In this document: piece by piece, positions 9,966-17,486 of the stretch
Layout of the letters: each line of letters begins with the position of its first letter
How positions within the stretch are numbered: position 1 is the first letter of the stretch
From: Cytophagaceae bacterium
GTDB lineage: Bacteria; Bacteroidota; Bacteroidia; Cytophagales; Flexibacteraceae
Direction: 5' to 3'
Assembly (NCBI GenBank): GCA_027490155.1
Contig: JAIXYP010000058.1
Location: 1-35,668 of the forward strand
Length of the DNA: 35,668 nt
Position numbers and translations under genes: made by a program
Notes under the pieces: generated by a model
The model's database searches: none
Told to the model about the DNA's origin: nothing
The model's input: the letters and a program-made list of their open reading frames with translations, nothing else

Positions 9966-11018
9966 CTAGGTCTGGTTTGCAGACTTGCTTGGTTGCGGCC
10001 TAAAGAAGGGTAACATCAACACAAAACCAATCAGGGTAGGCACCAATAGGTTAACAACCCAAATGAATAGGGTAAGTGGGATCACCTGAGCTGCCTGCCA
10101 CCCCATCCATTGCAGGACGATGACGGCAGTGTATTCGCGGACACCTAGATCGCCCAAAAGGCTAAGTCGTGGTATGGAAGACTTGAGGCTGAATATCAGG
10201 CAAATGGCAGCGATCAGGCCAAGATCGGTAGTTGTTGGTGGGCCTGTGAGGCGCAATAATAACCACCATTGGCCGATGAAAGTCAGGTACCGCAAGGTTG
10301 CCAACACCAAAGCCTGGGTCCGGACCTTATCGCCAAATTGCAATGATCGCTCTAGCTGAGGCCGCCAGCGGGATAACCATCTGAGGCGCAATACAGGCTG
10401 TGCATACCATGCCACCCGATAATAAACAGACAAGGTAAGGGCGAGGAGGGCAATCGTGAGAACGCCATAACCCCATGACCACCGCATTTGGCCCAATTGT
10501 GACATCAGCTGTCCAGACCAAAACAAGTAGCTCAGGCCTGCCAGCCCAAAGAAGTGCGTAACCTGAAACGAAGCAAAGTTGCCTAGCCACAAGGCAGGGA
10601 TGGCATGCAGCTGCTGGCGGTCGTTGTCGTGTTTGTGGTGCCAAGTGCGGCCTAGGAAATCCCCAAGACCTTGTGGCATCAGGGCACCTATACCTAGGCC
10701 CGTCAAGATCCCTTTGTAGGAGGTCCAGAAACTAACTGGGCGATAGGATCGAGACAAGACCTGCCACTTGATGGCCTCTAGCGCCCAGTTGAGCGGGCAA
10801 AGCAAGATCACGAGTAGGGTAGTGGGCCAATTGTGCCACATCAGGTCCAGCTGGCCTAATAGCATTGGCCAAGGTTTTTGGGGTAGGGCATAAGCCAAAG
10901 CCACCACGCAAGCCACCAGCAGTCCTACCTTGATCAGCGTCCCAAACTGTTTCATGATCACCGTCAGCCGAGACCAAAGGCCTGTGCCCGCTACCTCTGC
11001 CTTGGCAACGGCGGCCAT
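9966..11018 (-). CDS. Flippase-like / lysylphosphatidylglycerol synthase TM-region family membrane protein
   Basis: A polytopic inner-membrane protein with about eight hydrophobic segments, including VGLLVACVVALAYAL, TTLLVILLCPLNWALEAI and LTLFIWVVNLLVPTLIGFVL. The LEAIKWQVL and GLGIGALMPQGLGDFLGR stretches fit the LPG_synthase_TM (UPF0104) family, whose members lack the soluble synthase domain and are usually called flippase-like. The frame is open back to 11279, but the region before 11018 lies antisense to ruvC and is a low-complexity Pro/Ala/Ser shadow. I therefore choose the ATG at 11018 (MAAVAKAEV, 350 aa); the ATG at 10955 is possible. It is probably first in an operon with the GT2 gene and may move or present a lipid-linked sugar. 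Substrate unknown. Confidence 0.75.
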   Translation of the reverse strand: MAAVAKAEVAGTGLWSRLTVIMKQFGTLIKVGLLVACVVALAYALPQKPWPMLLGQLDLMWHNWPTTLLVILLCPLNWALEAIKWQVLSRSYRPVSFWTSYKGILTGLGIGALMPQGLGDFLGRTWHHKHDNDRQQLHAIPALWLGNFASFQVTHFFGLAGLSYLFWSGQLMSQLGQMRWSWGYGVLTIALLALTLSVYYRVAWYAQPVLRLRWLSRWRPQLERSLQFGDKVRTQALVLATLRYLTFIGQWWLLLRLTGPPTTTDLGLIAAICLIFSLKSSIPRLSLLGDLGVREYTAVIVLQWMGWQAAQVIPLTLFIWVVNLLVPTLIGFVLMLPFFRPQPSKSANQT

Positions 11019-11067
11019 GGCTGGGTCAGGTGCTGGCTTTGCAGCAGATGGGGTGCTATCTTGCGGT

Positions 11068-11676
11068 ATGGCAGACAAGGGGAGCGATATAGGGGTTGGC
11101 AAGGCCGTGGGCAGGTCCTTGGGAGCCAAACCCGGCGACAAAATCGTGTTGGGGATCGACCCGGGCACCACCGTCATGGGATATGGGGTGGTCCTGAAAC
11201 AGGGTACAAAGTTATCGATCCTGCGGTTTGGCGTCCTGCATTTGTCAAAATACAAAGACCACCACCTCAAACTGCGCAAGATCTACGAACGGATCACGGA
11301 GCTCATCAAGGAGTTTCAACCCCAAGAGATGGCGATTGAGGCCCCGTTCTATGGCGAAAATGTCCAGAGTATGCTCAAGCTAGGGCGGGCTCAGGGTGTC
11401 GCAATTGCAGCCGCTATGGCAGCAGACCTAGAGGTAACCGAATACGCCCCAGCCAAAATCAAGGTATCGATCACGGGTAATGGGCTAGCGAGCAAAGGGC
11501 AAGTAGCGGCCATGCTGACCCACTTGTTGGATCTTGACTCGCAATCTGTTGAGCTGCATGACGAAACAGATGCTATCGCTGTTGCGGTCTGCCACTTGAA
11601 CCAAGGGGTGCTCGGCAAACAATCGGCTAAGTCTTGGGGGGATTTTGTGAAGGCTAATCCCAATCGGGTTAAGTAG
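11068..11676 (+). CDS. ruvC: Crossover junction endodeoxyribonuclease RuvC
   Basis: RuvC resolves Holliday junctions with RuvAB during recombinational repair. From the ATG at 11068 the protein has 202 aa. The RNase H-fold catalytic acids are visible: Asp31 in LGIDPGTT, Glu91 in AIEAPFYGENVQ, and Asp165/Asp168 in HDETDAIAVAVCH. Most RuvC proteins begin only 4-8 residues before the GIDPG strand; here there are about 28, with no ATG between. Translation may instead begin at a GTG or TTG inside that stretch. The frame is also open upstream to 10930, but that part is antisense to the flippase-like gene and unlike RuvC. The gene is divergent from the flippase-like gene (49 bp apart with these starts) and convergent with the M28 peptidase. 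Confidence 0.93.
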   Translation: MADKGSDIGVGKAVGRSLGAKPGDKIVLGIDPGTTVMGYGVVLKQGTKLSILRFGVLHLSKYKDHHLKLRKIYERITELIKEFQPQEMAIEAPFYGENVQSMLKLGRAQGVAIAAAMAADLEVTEYAPAKIKVSITGNGLASKGQVAAMLTHLLDLDSQSVELHDETDAIAVAVCHLNQGVLGKQSAKSWGDFVKANPNRVK

Positions 11677-11682
11677 GGCAAC

Positions 11683-11700
11683 GGCCTAAAGATAAAGGCC
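11683..11700. terminator. Weak hairpin between convergent ruvC and M28 peptidase genes
   Basis: GGCCT (11683-11687) pairs with AGGCC (11696-11700) around an 8-nt loop. The stem is short and followed only by ATTTG, so terminator function is uncertain; its place between convergent stops is the main support. Confidence 0.3.
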
Positions 11701-11711
11701 ATTTGCTGGCC

Positions 11712-13367
11712 CTACCACTTCCACTCACCCCGTAGTCTAAGGGCTTCTTCTAGGCCATTCCGGATTAGAAACTCTTTGGTTTGCCCTGAGTCGAGCACCT
11801 GTGCTGGTAGCTGATCCACCATACTTAGTTGATAGACCAAAATGGCTGTGATACGTGCTGTACGGTCTAGTCCCTCGGGACTGATCCAGTTGAGGCGGTC
11901 GCAGTCGGCATGGTAACAATTTAAGGCATCAGCAGACCAACGTGCATCTGGGCTAGCGACGGGGATACCTTCAAGCATAAATGGCTCATGGTCTGAATGC
12001 AGCCCTGCTTTGTTGGCCAATTGTTGATGGTAGGATGAGTCCTGTGCCGCAATCAGCCGACCGACGGAATCAAAAAAGGCCACTGCATCAGGCCGCCCAA
12101 AGGCATTGAACCCTGTGCTGTTATAGGCCATATCGAGGTTGACCATGTACTTGGTTTGGCTCGCACCCTTTTTGCGTTTTGCTTTGATAAGTTGGCTGAC
12201 ATAGTGCTGACTGCCCAACAGACCTTGCTCTTCGCCCATAAACCAGACGAATTTGATCGTCCGCCTTGGTCTAAGTGTGTTAGTCGAGAGCAACCTTGCT
12301 ATTTCGAGCACTGCAGCTGAGCCAGCACCGTTGTCGCATGCACCTTGAGCTAAGTCCCAACTATCTAGATGGCAACCTACAACGATTTCTTCTTGCAGTA
12401 GGTCTGTCCCACGCACCGTCGCGATCACGTTATGGACCTCTTGGGGTTCTATCTTGTTGCGCACCTTGAGGTCAGCCATAAGTGACTCTGCAGCCAACCA
12501 ACCAAGCAGGGTTTTACCTGAGTTTTGGCTGATGCAGACAGCAGGCACGGTGATGATCGCCCCAGTAGCAGAGGCGGTACCTGTCAACAAGATGTCACCG
12601 GGGGCACCATTGATCAAGATACAGGCCACCGCACCTGCCTTAATGGCCAAAGCGATCTTTTCGCTGCGGTGGATGTTGGCACTGGGAGTCGGGCTGATGC
12701 TTGAGGGTATTGCCGGGATGGTGAACAAGGCTGTTTTGCCTTTGACAGCTGTGCCGAGCCTTGCCCAGTCTTCTGGCAGACCATTGCCACAGTCGAGGAT
12801 AGGGGATTGGACAGCAGATATAGCTGGAGTCTGCGCTAATGACACACAGGCGATGGGTGCATAGTTATCACTCCGGACAGGGACGATGTCGAGGCTCACC
12901 TCTTGGCGGCTCCATGCCTGTACGGTAAATGGTTGCAGCTCGACACTGGTATGGGGTTGCTCTGTACCGTAGCCAATGCCCTGCAGTGCTGTTTTGACAA
13001 ATTGAGTGGCCGCTTTGCCTTCGGGACTACCCGTAAGCCGATGACCTGTGGTTTTGATTAGTTGACTGAGTTGGCGGTACGCCACTGAGTGTTGTCGGTT
13101 CTGCTGATAGATGATCTCAACAGCAGGAGGTAGTAGGTTTTTAAGAGGGTTCAGGGCATAACCCAGATTGCTATCCATTGCAGGATTGGTAACTAGTGCT
13201 GCCTTTGCAACTTTCGGTTTAGTTTTGGAGCCCTTTGCGCCGGGAGGTTGGGCCGTTGGGCTGATGGGTACTAATTTGGTGGACGGTTCAACTATGTTTG
13301 TTACACTTTGGGCTATAGCCCGGGTACATAGCAGCACTACCGTAGTCCCTATCATGAGTCGCACCAT
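11712..13367 (-). CDS. Exported M28-family zinc metallopeptidase (aminopeptidase/carboxypeptidase Q type)
   Basis: From the ATG at 13367 the protein has 551 aa, with a signal peptide MVRLMIGTTVVLLCTRAIAQ. A Lys/Pro-rich spacer follows, then an M28 domain interrupted by a PA-like insert (around residues 175-300, including GAVACILINGAPG). The co-catalytic two-zinc set is complete: His333 and Asp336 in GCHLDSWD, bridging Asp345 in CDNGAG, Glu379/Glu380 in MGEEQG, Asp412 in VNLDMAY and His486 in NCYHADCD. It should cleave terminal residues from peptides in the periplasm or outside the cell. Upstream in-frame ATGs (to 13469) would place about 34 extra residues before the signal peptide and are unlikely. 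The stretch to ade (13368-13569) shows no clear promoter. Confidence 0.9.
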   Translation of the reverse strand: MVRLMIGTTVVLLCTRAIAQSVTNIVEPSTKLVPISPTAQPPGAKGSKTKPKVAKAALVTNPAMDSNLGYALNPLKNLLPPAVEIIYQQNRQHSVAYRQLSQLIKTTGHRLTGSPEGKAATQFVKTALQGIGYGTEQPHTSVELQPFTVQAWSRQEVSLDIVPVRSDNYAPIACVSLAQTPAISAVQSPILDCGNGLPEDWARLGTAVKGKTALFTIPAIPSSISPTPSANIHRSEKIALAIKAGAVACILINGAPGDILLTGTASATGAIITVPAVCISQNSGKTLLGWLAAESLMADLKVRNKIEPQEVHNVIATVRGTDLLQEEIVVGCHLDSWDLAQGACDNGAGSAAVLEIARLLSTNTLRPRRTIKFVWFMGEEQGLLGSQHYVSQLIKAKRKKGASQTKYMVNLDMAYNSTGFNAFGRPDAVAFFDSVGRLIAAQDSSYHQQLANKAGLHSDHEPFMLEGIPVASPDARWSADALNCYHADCDRLNWISPEGLDRTARITAILVYQLSMVDQLPAQVLDSGQTKEFLIRNGLEEALRLRGEWKW

Positions 13368-13569
13368 GTATCTGGTCGGCCTGCATTGGTAGTTCCGAAG
13401 CTGAGCTGCGCTCGTCAACATGGTCTGTAGTCTCATCATTTGGTTCCGAAGGCAGGTTATCCGCATCAAATATGAAAAAAAACGGGAGTAATATCAGTGG
13501 GATTGCGCCAAATGGCTACGACTAATCCGAAAAATAACTGGAATAGCTTAGTCCTAATTTGACATTTGC

Positions 13570-15270
13570 CTATTCCACTTCGGTGTTTACAAAGGCAAAG
13601 GCATCGCCATTAAAGAGCCCTAGGTCAGATAGTTTTAGGGCTGGGATCACGAGTAGGGCCATAAAGGACAAGGTCATAAAGGGGGCTCTTAGGGTACAAC
13701 CCAATTCTTTAGCTGCTTGGTCCAGCTCAGCATAAGCAGCGCCCACTTGCTCAGCCGGATCTGGGCTCATAAGGCCTGCAATGGGTAATGGCAAGGTTTT
13801 GTGGCCACCACGACTAGCCACCGAAATGCCACCTTTACTCCATACCAACTGGTTGGTAGCTTCTGCTAACCAGTGCCTAGAGGTCCCAACGACCACCACG
13901 TTATGCGAATCGTGCGCCACGGTGCTTGCTATGGCCCCTTCCTTGATCCCGAATCCTTTGATGAAGGCCATCGAAATGGGTCGGCCAGGTGTGTAGCGGT
14001 TGACGACCGCAATGTGCAGGATATCCTGGGCCACATCGGCCATGATCTGCCCATCTTCAACAGGTAGTGTATCGATTTCCTCTGCGGTGATCAGCTGGCC
14101 ATCATAGGCAACAATGACCCTAGCCATGGTTTGGCCATTCTGTACATGTTTGCTTGATCGACAGTCAAAATTGGTGGGGGTCACCGTGCCGAGCGCAAAG
14201 ACGTTGGGCAAGTCGGCCTCAGAGTAGGAGGGGTTGGACAGTTGGGCGGTGTCTAATGGTTGGCCGTCTTGAGCCACAAGCTGTCCTTGCACCCAAGTCT
14301 TGAGTACCTTAAAGTCCGTCAGGTCCTCGACCAAAATCATATCTGCAGGCTCACCAACACGACACTGACCAACTGCAAGGCCATAATGATCCACTGGATT
14401 GATGCATGCAGCCCTTAGGACATCAAACAAGTCATATCCCAGACCAATTGCCCGAACTACCAGTTGGTTGATATGGCCAAGCAGTAAGTCATCAGGGTGT
14501 TTGTCATCACTGCAAAACATGGTCAAGGCTGGGTGTGTGCCGATGATCGGGTGCAGGGCATCAAAGTTTTTGGCTGCACTCCCTTCCCTTATTAGGATTT
14601 TCATCCCCAGTTCAGCCTTTTCGAGGGCTTCGTCAAGGGTATAGCACTCATGGTCTGTTGTGATGCCTGCAGCTACATATTTACGCAGTTCTTCACCCCT
14701 CAAGCCGGGTGCGTGGCCATCCACGGGTTTGCCAAGGCTATGAGCAAGGTTGATTTTGGCTATCACCTCAGGGTCTTGATAAATCACCCCGGGGTAGTTC
14801 ATCATCTCGGCCAGATAGACCAGCCCTTCGCTGCCATCTTCTGGCGCCAAAAGGGTCCGGAGGGCATCCGCATTCAGGACGGCACCTGATGTCTCAAACG
14901 AGGTGGCGGGTACACAGCTTGGCGCCCCAAAATAGGTTTTGATAGGGCTATGGGCTGCATCTGCCATCATGAAGCGTACCCCAGCTAGTCCTAGTACATT
15001 CGCTATTTCGTGCGGGTCGGACACGGTAGCAACTGTGCCATGTGCTGCCGCCCAATGCCCAAATTGGGTTGGGGTCAGCATACTGCTCTCGATGTGGACG
15101 TGGGCATCTACAAAGCCTGGCAGAACGTAGCCATGGGCCTGTGCTTGGTCGATTGGTCGGATGGCAGTAATGATACCACCCGTCACCTCAAGGTGAACTG
15201 GGCGGATCTCACGGTTGTGCAGGTCAACCAGATTTGTATTTAGCGAAAATGAATTGGGTGGAGTCAACAT
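13570..15270 (-). CDS. ade: Adenine deaminase
   Basis: Converts adenine to hypoxanthine and ammonia in purine salvage; cytoplasmic, metal-dependent amidohydrolase fold. The 566-aa length is normal for the Ade/AdeC family. The signature PGFVDAHVHIESSML (51-65) carries His57 and His59 of the metal site and the family-specific glutamate at 61. Further family features are the DGHAPGL motif, ITTDHECYT, FCSDDKHPDDL and the C-terminal cap ending in LALLVIPALKLSD-like sequence (here FMALLVIPALKLSDLGLFN). It lies upstream of the M28 peptidase on the same strand, about 200 bp away, so co-transcription is possible but not shown. No recognisable promoter lies directly before the ATG at 15270. Confidence 0.94.
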   Translation of the reverse strand: MLTPPNSFSLNTNLVDLHNREIRPVHLEVTGGIITAIRPIDQAQAHGYVLPGFVDAHVHIESSMLTPTQFGHWAAAHGTVATVSDPHEIANVLGLAGVRFMMADAAHSPIKTYFGAPSCVPATSFETSGAVLNADALRTLLAPEDGSEGLVYLAEMMNYPGVIYQDPEVIAKINLAHSLGKPVDGHAPGLRGEELRKYVAAGITTDHECYTLDEALEKAELGMKILIREGSAAKNFDALHPIIGTHPALTMFCSDDKHPDDLLLGHINQLVVRAIGLGYDLFDVLRAACINPVDHYGLAVGQCRVGEPADMILVEDLTDFKVLKTWVQGQLVAQDGQPLDTAQLSNPSYSEADLPNVFALGTVTPTNFDCRSSKHVQNGQTMARVIVAYDGQLITAEEIDTLPVEDGQIMADVAQDILHIAVVNRYTPGRPISMAFIKGFGIKEGAIASTVAHDSHNVVVVGTSRHWLAEATNQLVWSKGGISVASRGGHKTLPLPIAGLMSPDPAEQVGAAYAELDQAAKELGCTLRAPFMTLSFMALLVIPALKLSDLGLFNGDAFAFVNTEVE

Positions 15271-15354
15271 GTAGCCATCGATGGACCAAAAGAGCCATCA
15301 GAGGTCAATATAGGCCTTCTGTCGGTGCCATGTTCTAACTTAGGCATAAACCAC

Positions 15355-15402
15355 TATATTTGTTCGTTTATATGGTGTCAGTTAACCTTCATTGATACCA
15401 TA
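15355..15402 (+). promoter_or_regulatory. Candidate promoter with a hairpin at the start of the leader
   Basis: TATATTTG at 15355-15362 matches the -7 consensus, though the -33 region has only TTC (15333-15335). The inferred transcript start (about 15369) is followed at once by a 10-bp inverted repeat: TATGGTGTCA (15371-15380) and TGATACCATA (15393-15402), with one G-T pair. It would give a leader of about 195 nt before the T9SS cargo gene at 15565. A second weaker match (TAACTTTT, 15537-15544) lies too near the ATG to be convincing. Confidence 0.35.
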
Positions 15403-15564
15403 GGCAATCCTTGATTAAGGCTAGCCAACCTGAATCGACCAATCTTGTCAAATATCCTGATATTGAGGTCGTTATATGTCTGATTTATTTAGCTAGAGGC
15501 AGCCTGTAAAGTTTACTGTCATGTGGCCTGACCTCATAACTTTTATCCATCACAATTCCATTGT

Positions 15565-16701
15565 ATGAAATACACTTTACGCATTTTGGCGATCCTGACC
15601 CTTGCTATAATTAGCCAAGGTTTGCAGGCCCAAATCACGATCAATACCGCCGATTTGATCAACATCAATGACTCGATTATCCTCCGTAATGACCAGTACT
15701 CGGGGACAGTAGGCGATAGTGGGACCAACAAGATCTGGGCATTCCCTACCCTACTGCCAACTGCTGGTACCCGAAGTGTGCTGTATACCATGGCGCCAAG
15801 TGCAACACCGTTTGGCAATGTCATTGGCAGCAATATGGCTATTAAGCAAGACAGCGGCTATACCTTCTTCAACCGGGTGAGTACTGGAAACAATCAAGGT
15901 ATGTACATCAAGGCCTTGGCATTTGACCTAAGTGGCCTTGGTCTCGGCGGACCATCCGGCCCTGCCCTCATGAGATTTACGAACCCTCAACCAGTGGTCA
16001 AAACCCCATGGGCCTACCGAAGTCGCTATTCAGGCTCAAGTAACGCTACTCGCCTCGCCATTCCGTATGATACTTCCGTAACAGTCGGTGGTACCACTAT
16101 CAACATTGATAGTGTCGGAGGCTCTGTCAGTATCGCCGTCAAACAACGTGTTAATGGCTGGGGTACCCTCACCGTCGGTACCACAACTGTCCCTGCCTTA
16201 CGAGATGTGGTTGAGTCTACCTTAGGGTTCACGATTCAAGTCCATACCTATGTCCGGGTCTTTGGCATCAGGGTACCACTTGGCTGGCAGAACTTCCCAG
16301 GCCTTGGGTTCCCGCCACAAAAGACTTATCAGGTGCGCTATTGGGCTAATAGTCAACGCTACCCGATGATCGAGTTCAACGTTGACTCTGCTGAAACAGC
16401 AACAAGTGTAACCTACCAAGAGCGTACTGTTGTTGGCCTTCAGGATCACTTGACAAGCAATCGCCTAGTCCAGATCGCTCCCAATCCTGCAAACGATGTT
16501 CTGCACATCCAACTTGCAGAAGGACTCCATGCCCAACAACTCCGTCTGGTCTCTATGACAGGCCAGACAATGATCAATCGACTGGACAACTTAACTGGTG
16601 CCCAGGACCTGGACGTTAGCAACTTGCCACGTGGCACCTATTTCATGATGCTTGACCTCGGCAATGGCCTGACAGACCGTCAGCGTGTGGTCATCCGATA
16701 G
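15565..16701 (+). CDS. Secreted protein with C-terminal type A T9SS sorting domain
   Basis: The 378-aa protein starts with signal peptide MKYTLRILAILTLAIISQG, cleaved near LQAQ. The middle (about 25-300) is Gly/Ser/Thr-rich beta-sheet sequence with no catalytic motif I recognise. The last 75 residues form a type A sorting domain: IAPNPANDVLHIQL, LRLVSMTGQ, LDVSNLPRGTYFMML and final RQRVVIR. That domain takes cargo through the SprA pore and is usually removed on the surface. The protein is probably a structural or adhesive surface component; no enzyme role can be supported. It is followed by a strong hairpin at 16757-16802. Confidence 0.88.
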   Translation: MKYTLRILAILTLAIISQGLQAQITINTADLININDSIILRNDQYSGTVGDSGTNKIWAFPTLLPTAGTRSVLYTMAPSATPFGNVIGSNMAIKQDSGYTFFNRVSTGNNQGMYIKALAFDLSGLGLGGPSGPALMRFTNPQPVVKTPWAYRSRYSGSSNATRLAIPYDTSVTVGGTTINIDSVGGSVSIAVKQRVNGWGTLTVGTTTVPALRDVVESTLGFTIQVHTYVRVFGIRVPLGWQNFPGLGFPPQKTYQVRYWANSQRYPMIEFNVDSAETATSVTYQERTVVGLQDHLTSNRLVQIAPNPANDVLHIQLAEGLHAQQLRLVSMTGQTMINRLDNLTGAQDLDVSNLPRGTYFMMLDLGNGLTDRQRVVIR

Positions 16702-16756
16702 GTGATAGGCAGATTAGTCTAGTCAAACCCGCAACCACAAAGTATAACTAATGCCC

Positions 16757-16802
16757 AAGACCATACCGATAGCGGCTATTAAGCTGCCCTTGGTATGGTC
16801 TT
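16757..16802 (+). terminator. Hairpin terminator after the T9SS cargo gene
   Basis: AAGACCATACC (16757-16767) and GGTATGGTCTT (16792-16802) form a perfect 11-bp stem with a 24-nt loop, 55 bp after the stop codon. The T run is short (CTTTG), so termination may be partial and let some transcription reach the small gene at 16818. Confidence 0.55.
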
Positions 16803-16817
16803 TGCGCAACTGATAGC

Positions 16818-16952
16818 ATGGTACAACAACTGATCATCTTCGGGCTCTTTGCTGCGGCTGCTGGTTGGCTCTGTCGGCTCGTCTATCGCCAATGGAACCG
16901 TCCTGCCAGCACACCGGGCTGCGGGTCTGGGTGTAAGGGGTGTGGAGAATAG
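16818..16952 (+). CDS. FeoB-associated Cys-rich membrane protein (44 aa)
   Basis: This short frame encodes MVQQLIIFGLFAAAAG, one membrane helix (about 3-23), a basic stretch (CRLVYRQWNR) and a Cys-rich tail with Cys35, Cys39 and Cys42 (PGCGSGCKGCGE). Length, one helix near the N-terminus, a basic linker and a terminal CxxxCxxC cluster match the FeoB_associated family, whose members often lie beside or fuse to the ferrous iron transporter FeoB. No feoA or feoB is visible in the window, so the gene is an orphan here. The tail may bind iron or another metal; that is inference. It starts 15 bp after the hairpin ending at 16802, with no promoter of its own that I can see. Confidence 0.75.
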   Translation: MVQQLIIFGLFAAAAGWLCRLVYRQWNRPASTPGCGSGCKGCGE

Positions 16953-17486
16953 ATCTTTTCTATAGTCCAAAAATTTTAAGCAACTACAGGTCAACCTTTC
17001 TGCATCAGCGGTCAAAAACAAACTAACTGCTAAGCACCTAGTCCTAATCAACCAAAATTGGAAAACAGCTACCCATTACCGCAGCTGGATGGTTGGGTGC
17101 TAAAACAGAGGCAGTACGTTTGTTTAGTTCCACCTTTCCTAAATGATAATGAAAATGCAGCTATTGGGTTGTATTTTTTTATGATGAACTAGTTGCATAA
17201 CTACAGCAACTCAAAAAGCCTACACCATCTATCACCCCATCTCATTAATTGTAATGCTTAATATTCAATTAAATTATGGTACCTGTAGCTATTCATATCG
17301 CCTTTACCAGTTTGGCAACCAAAGGTAAAACCATTTCATAATTTAGCAACATAACTACACTACCCAGAAAGAGCACACCTTTGCTTAGCCAATTACCTTG
17401 GCTGTGCACCACCCACCAACCCCAACAACCACCCACCAAGTCGCCCTTTGGTCGTCTCGTCAAGATGTCCCACCTTTATCGTCCGT
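16953..17486. other. AT-rich intergenic region, 534 bp, with one promoter
   Basis: Clearly more AT-rich than the flanking genes, especially 17130-17350. It contains the promoter at 17093-17122 and no convincing gene. The implied leader of the permease mRNA is about 360 nt. Confidence 0.5.
17093..17122 (+). promoter_or_regulatory. Bacteroidota-type promoter upstream of the permease gene
   Basis: TTG (17093-17095), 19 bp spacer, then TACGTTTG (17115-17122), an exact TAnnTTTG match. The spacing is near ideal. The inferred start (about 17129) lies some 360 nt before the permease ATG. Confidence 0.5.

Noticed and set aside
11019-11279. Upstream extension of the flippase-like protein (about 87 residues)
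   Set aside because: It is antisense to ruvC, including the conserved GIDPGT codons, and gives Pro/Ser/Ala-rich sequence unlike the family.
17143-17184. 13-residue ORF (MIMKMQLLGCIFL) in the permease leader
   Set aside because: Too short and AT-rich to separate from chance; no conserved features, though a leader peptide cannot be excluded.
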